Origin: Roseivirga sp. E12
GTDB taxonomy: Bacteria > Bacteroidota > Bacteroidia > Cytophagales > Cyclobacteriaceae
Reading direction: 5' to 3'
Assembly: GCF_017592825.1 (NCBI RefSeq)
Contig: NZ_JAGFMD010000001.1
Span: forward strand, 558,001 to 622,000
Length of the DNA: 64,000 nucleotides
Part shown: piece by piece, positions 9,256 to 18,069 of the stretch
Position numbering within the stretch: the stretch's first letter is position 1
Layout of the letters: every line of letters begins with the position of its first letter
The notes under the pieces: generated by a model
What the model was told of the DNA's origin: nothing
Database searches by the model: none
The model's input: only the letters and a program-made list of their open reading frames with translations
Position numbers and translations under genes: made by a program

Positions 9256-10698
9256 TTATTGCCCTAATCTAGCCAAGCAGCTACTGTAGGTCTCTGCTGT
9301 TTGATTACCAAAAGCGCAGTAGTAGTAATTCCAATCAGCCTCTTTGATGGTCTGAGCAGTGTCTTCAACCACGTAATAGTCGATATAGTGCTTTTTGGCT
9401 GCAGCATCCGTAGTGAAGCTCGTATAAACGGACTTCAAGTTGGCTGGGCTGAGTTTGTCTTGATTATAAGTAGTCGAAAAGGTGTATTCCTTACTCCAGT
9501 TAGGTTTAGTCGAAGCTTGTACATCATCAAAACCATGCACATTGTAGTCGATTAGTTCTCCTGAGGAAGGGGTGTACGTATATTCCAGAAAGCCAGGATT
9601 ATTTTCATAAACTGGTGTTATAGCGGGAGAGATGTGGACAAAGGAATTAGGAGTTGTGCTGCCATTGATTACAATAAAATTGTCCATATGGGTATGACCC
9701 CCGAGTTGGGCTATGATCACATCTGAATACTTGTCTACCATCGCTAAATACTGTTGGTTGTACTGCTCTTGATAGTAATAGGCTGGTGTTGCATCAATAC
9801 TGCTATAGGCATTAATTCCCGGTGGAATGTGATACATGAGCCAAACCTTATCACCATTGGATTTAGCTTCCGAAAGGTTCTTATCCAACCAAGCGAACAT
9901 ATCCTGCACATACCCATCAATCACTGACTTTGAAGGCAAAGACTGGCAAACATTGTTTTTTGCATCAAGGTATTTACCTGACATCATAACCGTATTAAGT
10001 GAGATGACCTTATGACGCGGGTTGTTTGGATTTTCAGCAATGTAATAGCCGCCTTTCTTGTAACTCTCATTGAATTCCTGAGTATCAATGAGCCCTTTTA
10101 GGTTACGAGCGAAAATAGGTGCTGTGCGCGATAAAAACGACCCAGAATCTCTTATCTCATAGTCTCCACAAAATGCATCATTATTACCCAGCGTAGGAAA
10201 TATTGGGGTGCCAGGAAACCTTTTTTCTATCTGGCTACTGACAAAATCAATTGTCTTGGTGATAAAATCACGCATGGCCACCTCATCACTTTTATAATAT
10301 TTAACAAATACTTGTTCAAACTCATGCCCAAGAAAATCTCCATTAATCGTGATAAAGTCTGGGTTCGGATTCACTGCTACAATTTCATCTAGAGAGCTCT
10401 TAAATAGGTTCCAGTTGGTATCTATCTTTGTCCAATCCGTTTGCCATCCATAGTATCCAAAACCTGTCACTTTGGATGTTTCGAATATAGATTCCCATTT
10501 GTTTGCTGGATTGGCTATCAATTGCTTAAGTAGGGTGGTATCATAGTAAGGATTGAAATGAATGTCTGAAAGACTCAGGAAGTTTCGATTGGCACCGGTC
10601 TCTTCGGTCTTATATGATACATCTGATTTTCCTGAGCATGCTATAAGCAAACTAGCTATAAGGGCAAAGACCATATAGAATGGTATTGACTGTTTCAT
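9256..10698 (-). CDS. Lipoprotein calcineurin-like metallophosphoesterase (acid sphingomyelinase-like)
   Basis: A 480-residue secreted protein with a lipobox ending LLIAC (Cys21). Metallophosphoesterase motifs occur in order: LSDIHFNP (D45, H47), NGDFLGH, LGNNDAF, MYHIPPG and QLGGHTHMDNF. These provide the dinuclear metal site. The arrangement with a long DIHFNPYYD segment resembles acid sphingomyelinase/PPN1-type ectophosphoesterases. The predicted location is the outer or periplasmic face of a membrane. The substrate, perhaps a phospholipid or polyphosphate, cannot be read from sequence. The gene is monocistronic and divergent from the OsmC gene. Confidence 0.75.
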   Translation of the reverse strand: MKQSIPFYMVFALIASLLIACSGKSDVSYKTEETGANRNFLSLSDIHFNPYYDTTLLKQLIANPANKWESIFETSKVTGFGYYGWQTDWTKIDTNWNLFKSSLDEIVAVNPNPDFITINGDFLGHEFEQVFVKYYKSDEVAMRDFITKTIDFVSSQIEKRFPGTPIFPTLGNNDAFCGDYEIRDSGSFLSRTAPIFARNLKGLIDTQEFNESYKKGGYYIAENPNNPRHKVISLNTVMMSGKYLDAKNNVCQSLPSKSVIDGYVQDMFAWLDKNLSEAKSNGDKVWLMYHIPPGINAYSSIDATPAYYYQEQYNQQYLAMVDKYSDVIIAQLGGHTHMDNFIVINGSTTPNSFVHISPAITPVYENNPGFLEYTYTPSSGELIDYNVHGFDDVQASTKPNWSKEYTFSTTYNQDKLSPANLKSVYTSFTTDAAAKKHYIDYYVVEDTAQTIKEADWNYYYCAFGNQTAETYSSCLARLGQ

Positions 10699-10868
10699 GT
10701 GTGTTCTGGTTTGGTGTGTTATTTAATCTACTAATGAATATAGTGATAAATCATGAAGCTCTGTGTGAGAGGCAATCCATATGGATTTTGAACAATCACA
10801 CTCTTTAATTCTTGTCTTGGATTAGAAGAATGGAGCATGGATATTTGCGAGCATAAAACAGTAGCAAC

Positions 10869-11474
10869 ATGTCAGAGAAGAAATTTTATCATGTAGGTGA
10901 GTTGAGTTCAGAACAGCCTGCTAAAACACAATATGAATCCACCAAATTCGCTAAGGCGCGTCATCCAGAACCCTATCGTTTTGAAGTTAATTTGAGCGCA
11001 GAAGCTGGTAACATGCAAAGCAAAACTGGTGTTGTTTCTGTCAATATTCCAGGCTTTAGTCCTGTGAAACTGTATTGTGATGAGCAGCCACCTGTAGGAG
11101 AGGATACAGCTCCACCACCATTGGCCTTCTTTTCTGCAGGTATTGGGTTCTGCCTAATGACTCATCTAACGGATATCCTTACAGCTAGAAAGATTCAAGT
11201 AGATAGCCTTAAGTTGGAGCAACGTATCGTTTTCGCTACTAACCTTGGTCATATGCGGGAGCATGGCTATATGACTAATGGTCGATGTGATATGGTCGAA
11301 ACCCACGTAATCATTGATAGCCCTGAGCCAGAGGAAAACATCAAAGACCTTCTTAACGAAGCAGAGAATGGCTGTATGGCACATTTTGCTTTAAGAAACC
11401 CAATTCCTTGGTCTACAAGACTTGTTTATAATGGTAAGGAAGCGATTAATCGCTCTTCAGAAAATGATGGATGA
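10869..11474 (+). CDS. OsmC-family protein (thiol-dependent peroxidase-like)
   Basis: A 201-residue protein with both redox cysteines of the OsmC/Ohr fold: C95 in GIGFCLMTHL and C169 in ENGCMAHFALRNP. Family members reduce organic hydroperoxides. The N-terminal 50 residues are a lineage extension, and the APPPLAFFSAG lead-in to the first Cys is typical. The start is ATG at 10869. It is divergent from the phosphoesterase (170 bp shared upstream region) and followed 42 bp later by a small membrane protein that may be cotranscribed. A specific substrate cannot be inferred. Confidence 0.8.
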   Translation: MSEKKFYHVGELSSEQPAKTQYESTKFAKARHPEPYRFEVNLSAEAGNMQSKTGVVSVNIPGFSPVKLYCDEQPPVGEDTAPPPLAFFSAGIGFCLMTHLTDILTARKIQVDSLKLEQRIVFATNLGHMREHGYMTNGRCDMVETHVIIDSPEPEENIKDLLNEAENGCMAHFALRNPIPWSTRLVYNGKEAINRSSENDG

Positions 11475-11516
11475 ATGAGTCTTGGTCTCGAAGGAAAAGT
11501 ACGCTAAAAGAATGTC

Positions 11517-12029
11517 ATGGAAATATTGAAAACATCCACGCAATGGGCGAAAGATGAGGTTTTTTCATCTGTCTTCTTTATTCTTTTTGGAGTGCTCTTT
11601 ATTCTTGCAACCATTGGATTTTGGCAATTAGGAAAAACCGAGGTAGCCAGAGCGTTTATTTACCCTACGCTAGTCGCTGGAAGTTTACTCTTGATGGCCG
11701 GAATCAGTTTTACTATGTCTAATAAGAAGAGGCTTTCCGACTTTGAAACTGAATACAATGTAAACCCCTCGGCCTTCATAAAAGCAGAGATTGCACGAAC
11801 AGAAAAGACAATGTGGGAGTACAAAAATATTGCCATGAAAGTTTTACCGCTGATTGTAGTCGTTGCTGCACTGTTAATTGTCTTTATTGACAAACCCATT
11901 TGGCGGGCGATCAGCATGACATTAATTGCTATGCTCTTGTGTATGATAAGTATTGACAGTCTTGCGCTGTCTCGAATGAAGAAATATCATAAAGAATTAA
12001 AGCAAGCAGAAAGCCAGCACCAGGATTAA
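11517..12029 (+). CDS. Small membrane protein of unknown function
   Basis: A 170-residue protein with four likely transmembrane helices in two hairpins (about residues 16-36, 42-65, 105-123 and 128-148), separated by a charged helical cytosolic loop (SNKKRLSDFETEYNV...). I do not recognise a family. It lies 42 bp after the OsmC gene in the same direction and ends just before a strong bidirectional terminator, so the two probably form one transcript. Confidence 0.6.
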   Translation: MEILKTSTQWAKDEVFSSVFFILFGVLFILATIGFWQLGKTEVARAFIYPTLVAGSLLLMAGISFTMSNKKRLSDFETEYNVNPSAFIKAEIARTEKTMWEYKNIAMKVLPLIVVVAALLIVFIDKPIWRAISMTLIAMLLCMISIDSLALSRMKKYHKELKQAESQHQD

Positions 12030-12040
12030 CCATTATCAAT

Positions 12041-12073
12041 AAAAAAGCCCTTCTATCTCAGAAGGGCTTTTTT
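12041..12073. terminator. Bidirectional rho-independent terminator
   Basis: Inverted repeat AAAAAAGCCCTTCT / AGAAGGGCTTTTTT with a 5-nt loop between converging genes. The A-run on one side and the T-run on the other make it functional on both strands, serving the OsmC/membrane protein transcript and the BNR protein. Confidence 0.9.
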
Positions 12074-12089
12074 ATGATGATCAACTCAC

Positions 12090-15000
12090 TTATTTAGTTT
12101 TAATCTCTCTGACATTCTTGGTCTTTAGTTTAGTGTTAATGGCTGCGAGATCGCTTGACAGTATCTCGTCAAGTTTTTCCAGATGACCTTTCAGTTCTTT
12201 TGATAACTCCTCGAAAACTACATAAGCTCCATCAGTAGGCTTGGCTTGGCCATTTTCCACACTTCTCCTTAAAGAAGCCAATCTATTATTCAGTTTAATC
12301 GGGAAGTTCAAAGGATCTTGTGGGCTTTGGTTTTGAACCTGATACAAATCCAATTCAATTACGCTGAGCTTGTCCATGAGTGCCATCAGATCGTTTTGCA
12401 ATTGAGCATCATCCAGACTCGATAATTTATCTGCTTGCGATCTGATCTTACGTATTAAAATAACGGCCTCATTGGCTTCAGAAGTTTTCGCCATAATCTG
12501 TTTACTGAGATCAAATTGCTCTTGAATATCTGCAGGGGTTATGCCCTCCAAATTTGGATTCATTTCGATGCTAAACTCTGAGTTATGAGTTTTTCCATTA
12601 GCCTTTAATCTCACCTGATATTCACCAATAGGAGCCATAGGACCTCTTTGTGGTCGGGCACTCCAAATAATCATGCCTTCAAAAGTAGTGGCGCCAGGGT
12701 ACCTTAAATTCCAGTTGAAAGAATTCAAACCTTTGGACGTGGTAGGGACATTTCCTCTACTTCGTGCTTCTCTTCCGGTATAGGATTGAATTAGATTACC
12801 TTGATCATCAAGTATCTCAATAGTTACGGAATCAGTCTGCTCTGGCAGGTAATACTGTATGGCAGCATTATAAATACCACGAATCGGGTTAGCTGGCTTG
12901 AACAGTGTTACCTCGTTGGTTTGATTGATTTCGACAGCCTCTCTAAAAGGGCGGATGTCATCTAAAATCCAGAAGCCACGCCCATGAGAACCTAAGACCA
13001 CATCATCATTCCTTAATACTAGGTCTCGAATGGGTGTGTCAGGTAAGTTTAACTGAAGACTTTGCCATTTAGCCCCATCATTGAAAGACACATAGACTCC
13101 ATGTTCTGTTGCCAAATACAATAGACCTGGCTTTTGTAAATCTTCACGAATGGCTCTTGCAAAATGTCCCGGTTCAATGCCATCAATGATCTTTGCCCAG
13201 GTTTTACCGTAATCCGTGGTTTTGAATACATAAGGTTCACGATCGTCTACCTGATATCGGTTAGCAGCAAGGTATAACGTACCAGGATTGAATTTGCTTT
13301 CATCAATGATGCTGATTCGTGAATATTTAGGCAAGTCTTTGGGTGTGATGTCTGTCCATCTTTTGCCTCCATTTCTGGTGATATGAATCTTTCCATCATC
13401 AGAACCTGCCCAAATCGTATTCGCATCATGATTGGAGGGAGCTAAGGCAAATACGGTAGCGTAGATCTCCGGCCCATTCATATCTTTTGTTATGATACCA
13501 CCAGTAGGTCCTAAAGTCTCAGGGTCTGCGTATGTGAGGTCTGGACTGATCTTTTCCCAGCTCTGGCCATCATTTGTGGTTTTCCAGACATGCTGAGATA
13601 CGGTATACATTGTATTGGCATCAAGAGGAGAGAACATAATAGGGAAGGTCCATTGCCATCTTTCTGGTAATGCGCTTGACGGTTCCCCGGAAAAGAAGCG
13701 TGGATACACCTGTATATCCCTGCGCTGACCTGTCTTTCTATTATACCTAGTCAAAAGTGCTCCCTGACTACCAGCATAGAATACATCAGGATTTGTTGGA
13801 CTTTGTGTAATCCAACCACTTTCTCCACCACCAACAGCATATGCCCAAGAGGCTCCCATACCACGGGCCATCATATGCCCCCAGCCTTCACTCGGCATAG
13901 CCAATGTGCTATTATCCTGCTGCGCTCCAGCGACATGATACGGCACATCACTAGTAGTCATCACATGGTAAAATTGCGTTGTTATATAATTTTGATCGGT
14001 CCAAGATTGGCCACCATTGATACTGACAGTTCCACCACCATCATTGGCCGAAATCATACGCATAGGGTCATTGGGGTCAATCCACAGGTCGTGATGGTCA
14101 CCATGGGGAGGTCTGATTCTTATATCAAATGTCTTTCCACCGTCAGTAGATTTCCAGAAGCCTACGTTCAAGCCATAGACCACATCTTTGTCAAAAGGAT
14201 CAGCTACCAGTCGAGAATAGTAAAAGGCTCTTTGTCTCAGTTTGCGTTCCGAATTGACACGCTCCCAAGTCCAACCAGCATCATCCGAGCGAAAAATACC
14301 ACCTTCATTCGCTTCTACTACTGCCCAAACACGGTTTGGATCAACAGGAGATACGGTTACACCAATTTTACCAATGGGTCCTTCGGGCATACCAGGGTTT
14401 GCTGTTAACTCGACCCAGGTATCACCACCATCCAATGACTTCCATAATCCACAACCGGGGCCACCGCCCCACATTTTCCAGGCTTTACGATATACCTGCC
14501 AGGTAGTAGCATATATAACCTCTGGATTATTACGATCGATGATAAGATCAGCAGCACCAGTTTTATCATCCACATACAATACTTTTTGCCAGGTATTTCC
14601 GCCATCCTTTGAGCGGAATACACCTCTTTCTTCATTGTCGCCATAAACGTGCCCTAAAGCCGCTACATAGACGATGTTAGGGTTGGTAGGATGGACCCTG
14701 ATTCTTGAAATAGCTTGCGTTTCTTTGAGCCCCAGATGTCTCCAGGTTTTACCGCCATCTGTGGTTTTATAAACCCCGTCACCTTGAGTGATACTGCCTC
14801 TTAATTGAGTTTCTCCACCACCGATATAGACAATGTCTGGGTTGGTTTCTGCAACAGCTACAGCACCAATACTCGAAGATGTAATTTGACCATCTGTTAC
14901 TGGAAACCAGTTGTTTCCACCATCGGTAGTTTTCCATAAGCCCCCGCCTGTAGCGCCAAAGTAGTATTCATCAGGTCTACCTGGGCTTCCTGAAGCTCCC

Positions 15001-15149
15001 AGCGAACGACCACCTCTTTGTGGACCGATGTTTCGCCATTGATAGCTTTGGTAAAATGAAGGGTCTACTGGATTATGACTTTGAGCCCTTAGCTCATAAT
15101 TAACTGTGAAAATCAATAGAAAGGAAAGGAGGAAGGTCAATTGCTTCAT
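12090..15149 (-). CDS. Large secreted BNR/sortilin-like beta-propeller protein
   Basis: A 1019-residue protein with a Sec signal peptide (cut after ...NYELRAQ). Many Asp-box (BNR) repeats with the core S/T-x-DGG-x-T/N-W occur from residue 70 to 630, for example TTDGGNNW, TTDGGKTW, SKDGGNTW and SLDGGDTW. They build one or two VPS10/sortilin-like propellers. The last 300 residues hold a beta-sandwich linker and a helical tail. Bacteroidetes genomes often label such proteins glycosyl hydrolases, but sialidase catalytic residues were not found, so that name is unsafe. It is probably periplasmic or surface-exposed. Monocistronic; its 3' end abuts the bidirectional terminator. Confidence 0.75.
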   Translation of the reverse strand: MKQLTFLLSFLLIFTVNYELRAQSHNPVDPSFYQSYQWRNIGPQRGGRSLGASGSPGRPDEYYFGATGGGLWKTTDGGNNWFPVTDGQITSSSIGAVAVAETNPDIVYIGGGETQLRGSITQGDGVYKTTDGGKTWRHLGLKETQAISRIRVHPTNPNIVYVAALGHVYGDNEERGVFRSKDGGNTWQKVLYVDDKTGAADLIIDRNNPEVIYATTWQVYRKAWKMWGGGPGCGLWKSLDGGDTWVELTANPGMPEGPIGKIGVTVSPVDPNRVWAVVEANEGGIFRSDDAGWTWERVNSERKLRQRAFYYSRLVADPFDKDVVYGLNVGFWKSTDGGKTFDIRIRPPHGDHHDLWIDPNDPMRMISANDGGGTVSINGGQSWTDQNYITTQFYHVMTTSDVPYHVAGAQQDNSTLAMPSEGWGHMMARGMGASWAYAVGGGESGWITQSPTNPDVFYAGSQGALLTRYNRKTGQRRDIQVYPRFFSGEPSSALPERWQWTFPIMFSPLDANTMYTVSQHVWKTTNDGQSWEKISPDLTYADPETLGPTGGIITKDMNGPEIYATVFALAPSNHDANTIWAGSDDGKIHITRNGGKRWTDITPKDLPKYSRISIIDESKFNPGTLYLAANRYQVDDREPYVFKTTDYGKTWAKIIDGIEPGHFARAIREDLQKPGLLYLATEHGVYVSFNDGAKWQSLQLNLPDTPIRDLVLRNDDVVLGSHGRGFWILDDIRPFREAVEINQTNEVTLFKPANPIRGIYNAAIQYYLPEQTDSVTIEILDDQGNLIQSYTGREARSRGNVPTTSKGLNSFNWNLRYPGATTFEGMIIWSARPQRGPMAPIGEYQVRLKANGKTHNSEFSIEMNPNLEGITPADIQEQFDLSKQIMAKTSEANEAVILIRKIRSQADKLSSLDDAQLQNDLMALMDKLSVIELDLYQVQNQSPQDPLNFPIKLNNRLASLRRSVENGQAKPTDGAYVVFEELSKELKGHLEKLDEILSSDLAAINTKLKTKNVREIKTK

Positions 15150-15272
15150 CAGACTAGTTTTAGGTTGAACCTGAATTTAGGAAAAACCCTGAACTCAGCG
15201 AACGTAGGTTCTATGAGTGGCAGAATGTTCTCTTCTTGAGTTCAGTTTTATTTGACCTTAGATGATGTTAGC

Positions 15273-16422
15273 TTATTTAAGGCCAAAAAGCAAGAAGTCT
15301 TGCGAACCTCGGTTGCTTAGGAAGAGATCCTTGATTCTATCGCCATTGAAGTCTACAAAATCAATATCGAAACCTCTTCCTTTAATGCTTTCTGGAAGGA
15401 GGGCCCTGTCGCATCACTAAACTTCCCCTTGCCGTCATTGAGGTATATATTAAATGGCGTTTCGCCACCAAATCTTGAACCATTCGTATTGCCGGTCATG
15501 ATATCTGCATTACCGTCATCGTCAATATCCAGGAAGGCCACACGAAAGCAACGGTTATCATCATTGGGTAGATGAGTCTCAGTGATATCGGTGAAAAAGC
15601 CTTTTCCATCGTTCAAGAGCAATCGGTTCTGCCGAACAGCTCCTCGTACAAAGCCTGAACATTGCCATAAAGGACATCCATATCACCATCTCCATCAATA
15701 TCAGCCACATCTACCTCTCGGGTTTCTTTCGGACTGTTTCTATAAGATAGACGTTTGGCAGATTCGTCCTTGAAAAAGCCTTTACCATCATTGATCAGCA
15801 CTCGATTGGTTCCTTTATTTCCTATCAAGAAGCCCTGATCTCCATCATTGTCAACATCGGCCAAAGTGAGGTCTTGTGTAACATCATTATATTCTCCGAA
15901 TCGCTCGATCGTCTCATCCTTGAATTGTACCTTTCCATCATTGATGAGGACATTGTTCTGCACATTGTTGCCAATAAATACATCAGGTGCACCGTCAAGA
16001 TTGATATCGAATATTACGACTGAGTTAGAAGTGCCAGTAACTGGAATTCGACTGCCTGCATCTGTGAAAGTACCATCACCATTGTTGAGATACAGTTCAT
16101 TGACCTGATCGTCTTAACTGACGATGATGGTGTCAGGATCACCTTCTAAATCAAAGTCCGCAATGCCAATGTCCTCACTATCATGGTTTACCTGGGGAAT
16201 ACGCTTGCTCTCGTTGGTGAATTTTCCGTTGCCATCATTAATCAGTAGGATATTAGGCCTGTGCTCATTGGCGATTATGATATCCATATCGCCATCCTGA
16301 TCTAAATCTGCAACTCCTGCATCCATAGACAGTCGTTGTAGGTCATTAAAGGGGAGATGATTGGTTGTTACATCTTTGTACCGAAGGGTTGATTGGCTCT
16401 TCGCTTGAAAAGTAATGGAAAG
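15273..16422 (-). pseudogene. Decayed FG-GAP/VCBS repeat protein gene
   Basis: Reading - strand from 16422 to 15273 gives one continuous FG-GAP/VCBS protein once three lesions are bridged. Repeats carry the calcium-loop cores DLDQDGDMD, DVDNDGDQ, DIDGDGDMD and DIDDDGNAD, alternating with LINDGxGxF strands. Lesion 1 is an in-frame TAA at 16114-16116; the same frame continues with repeats on both sides. Lesion 2 is a frameshift near 15625-15640, between ...EELFGR and NRLLLNDGKG. Lesion 3 is a frameshift near 15400-15412. The end ...LFGLK plus TAA at 15273-15275 is plausible. No start codon or signal peptide is visible upstream of 16326, so the 5' end is also damaged. Such proteins are normally secreted and surface-attached. 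Confidence 0.75.
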
Positions 16423-16634
16423 TCAAAACTTCTTGATAGGAAATAAAGGAACCAATGCTAGTGCTTACAGTATATAACCTCACTTTGCCTAAGGCTCCAT
16501 ATGACACTGAATTTCATTGTTTTTGGTTCAAATAATCATGCAGATCAATCTGATAGACCAAATTTCCTGCTATTAACAAGAAATAGAAAAATACCCAAAA
16601 GTAGGTATTTATGTTAATTATAGTTTTAAATAAA

Positions 16635-16663
16635 TTGGCGGGATGATTAACCTTATACTTATG
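16635..16663 (+). promoter_or_regulatory. Candidate Bacteroidetes-type promoter of the Trypco1-caspase operon
   Basis: TTG at 16635-16637 is followed after 18 bp by TACTTATG (16656-16663), one mismatch from the Bacteroidetes -7 element TAnnTTTG. It lies about 20 bp before the leader mini-ORF. The surrounding 16423-16712 is otherwise AT-rich non-coding sequence. The match is weak and was found by eye. Confidence 0.3.
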
Positions 16664-16683
16664 TCACATGACTGAATAAGGAG

Positions 16684-16716
16684 ATGATGGATTACAAAAA
16701 ATCAGAACTTACATGA
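16684..16716 (+). CDS. Possible leader mini-ORF coupled to the Trypco1-like gene
   Basis: Ten codons (MMDYKKSELT) follow the AAGGAG at 16678-16683, the best ribosome-binding sequence in the region. The mini-ORF stop TGA overlaps the ATG of the Trypco1-like gene (ATGA), and that gene has no recognisable ribosome-binding site of its own. A coupling leader peptide is the simplest reading. It could equally be chance, or a remnant of a different start. Confidence 0.3.
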   Translation: MMDYKKSELT

Positions 16717-17048
16717 GAGATCATTTCACCATTGAGATCATTTCAGATGAACTTGATGAAGTACCCGTTCAAGTAGAAAGAAGCTTATTCTCAAGCATCC
16801 CTAGCCAAAAGAGAGTTCAAAAAATCATAGATGCAGAGGTCGTTTCAAAAAACCTATCCAAATTTTCTGAATCTTTTAATGATGTCCTGTCTCAAGTCAA
16901 ATCATCAGTTAACCAATATGATTTGAGTGAGGTAGAGGTGTCGGTTTCAATGAATGCAAAGGGTGGTATTTCTTTTATAGGCTCAGCTGAAGGTGGCATT
17001 GGAACTACAATTAAACTAAAGTTTAAGAAGAACGATATAGAAAATTGA
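16713..17048 (+). CDS. Trypco1-like domain protein (CU044_2847-type), regulator or sensor of a conflict system
   Basis: A 111-residue single-domain protein. The C-terminal half reads YDLSEVEVSVSMNAKGG, then GSAEGGIGTTIKLKFKK. That is the pattern of the trypsin-co-occurring domain 1 family: a beta-rich domain with a conserved acidic strand, a small-residue turn and a final amphipathic strand. Family members are encoded beside trypsin-like or caspase-like proteases and NTPase effectors in predicted counter-invader systems. Here the next gene is a caspase-like protease overlapping by 4 bp (TTGA), which strongly supports the assignment by context. Family membership by eye is likely but unproven. 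Confidence 0.6.
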   Translation: MRDHFTIEIISDELDEVPVQVERSLFSSIPSQKRVQKIIDAEVVSKNLSKFSESFNDVLSQVKSSVNQYDLSEVEVSVSMNAKGGISFIGSAEGGIGTTIKLKFKKNDIEN

Positions 17049-18064
17049 TTCGGGATGCAGCACTAATCATAGGCTTGAACAACTATGAAGATGGAAAAAT
17101 TGATAACCTTCAAGGATCAGTGCATGATGCTGATTCTATTTCTAATTGGCTCAAGAAAGGACCAGTCCCTGTAGATATTCATAGTTTGATTACAGATGTG
17201 TCCAACACTGATATGTCTGCATTTAAGCGCGTTATCAGAAAGTTACATGCGATGGCCTGGGGAAAGGTCAATTACCGCAGAATGTACCTGTATTTTGCAG
17301 GGCACGGCTATTCCCAAGGACATGAAGACTTCATTGTCTTTAGCGATGCTAATCTTTTCTATGAGAATTTTGCCAGTATTAAAATTAAAGAGGTTGTTGA
17401 TTTTTTCGAGTATTCAAAGGGGTTCTTAGAGATTGTAGTAATTGTCGATTGCTGTAGGCTAATCAACCGGCTAGGCAACTTCCGACATTCAGACTTTCCG
17501 TTAAAAACCAATCGATTTCTTGAAGACGAGGACATTGCTGATTTAAAGAAAAAGCTTTTAGCCAAAGGAACTCGTCAGAACACCGCTTCGCTTGAATTTT
17601 ACGATGAGAGCTTAAAAAGACATCGTGGCCGCTTCACTCGTGCTTTAGAGATGTTCTTAGACGAATTCGATCATTCTCAAGAATTGTCAACTGAAGTCTT
17701 ATACGTGGGTGTAGATGAAAAAATGAGAATTCTTTATGGTGAAGCACAAACACCAAAATTCATTGACAAGGGCAGTATTCTTTTTTCAAGAGACCACCAA
17801 TACAGGACCTATCCTTTTAAAGTTTCTATCAAGCCTGAATACCAAACGGAGGTAGACAAGGTTGTTATAGTTAATGGCGATTTAAATCTACAGGCAGATA
17901 TAGAGATAGATATACTTGATTCTGAAGAAACAGTAGAACTTATGGGATTAATTTATAAACTCAAATTCCTAAAGAATAGAAGGTGGGAATCAGGTGTTTT
18001 TCGAATTGATCATACAGGGGTTAAGTTCTGCAGTAGGCTGAAAAGATATTTCTACGAGAATTAA
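17045..18064 (+). CDS. Caspase-like (C14) cysteine protease
   Basis: A 339-residue protein whose first 220 residues form a caspase/metacaspase p20-like domain. LIIGLNNYEDG is the first strand, YLYFAGHGYS supplies catalytic H87, and VIVDCCRLI supplies catalytic C137 after D135. Residues 230-339 form a separate mostly beta domain of unknown type. The start codon is TTG at 17045, chosen because the first strand begins immediately after it and TTGA overlaps the upstream stop. It is predicted to be a cytosolic protease that cleaves itself or partner proteins when the system is triggered. No signal peptide, so not a secreted gingipain-type enzyme. Confidence 0.8.
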   Translation: MIRDAALIIGLNNYEDGKIDNLQGSVHDADSISNWLKKGPVPVDIHSLITDVSNTDMSAFKRVIRKLHAMAWGKVNYRRMYLYFAGHGYSQGHEDFIVFSDANLFYENFASIKIKEVVDFFEYSKGFLEIVVIVDCCRLINRLGNFRHSDFPLKTNRFLEDEDIADLKKKLLAKGTRQNTASLEFYDESLKRHRGRFTRALEMFLDEFDHSQELSTEVLYVGVDEKMRILYGEAQTPKFIDKGSILFSRDHQYRTYPFKVSIKPEYQTEVDKVVIVNGDLNLQADIEIDILDSEETVELMGLIYKLKFLKNRRWESGVFRIDHTGVKFCSRLKRYFYEN

Positions 18065-18069
18065 AAAGA

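Noticed and set aside
13803-14646. Long + strand frames inside the BNR gene
   Set aside because: They are reverse-strand shadows of a repetitive, Gly/Asp-rich coding sequence, with Ser/Thr-rich translations typical of such shadows.
12090-15149. BNR protein considered as a sialidase or glycosyl hydrolase
   Set aside because: Asp-box repeats alone do not show catalysis, and the sialidase Arg triad and Tyr/Glu pair were not recognisable.
15353-16326. Three separate small - genes with FG-GAP repeats
   Set aside because: Two share one frame across a single TAA and the third follows by frameshift with continuous repeats, so a single decayed gene explains all.
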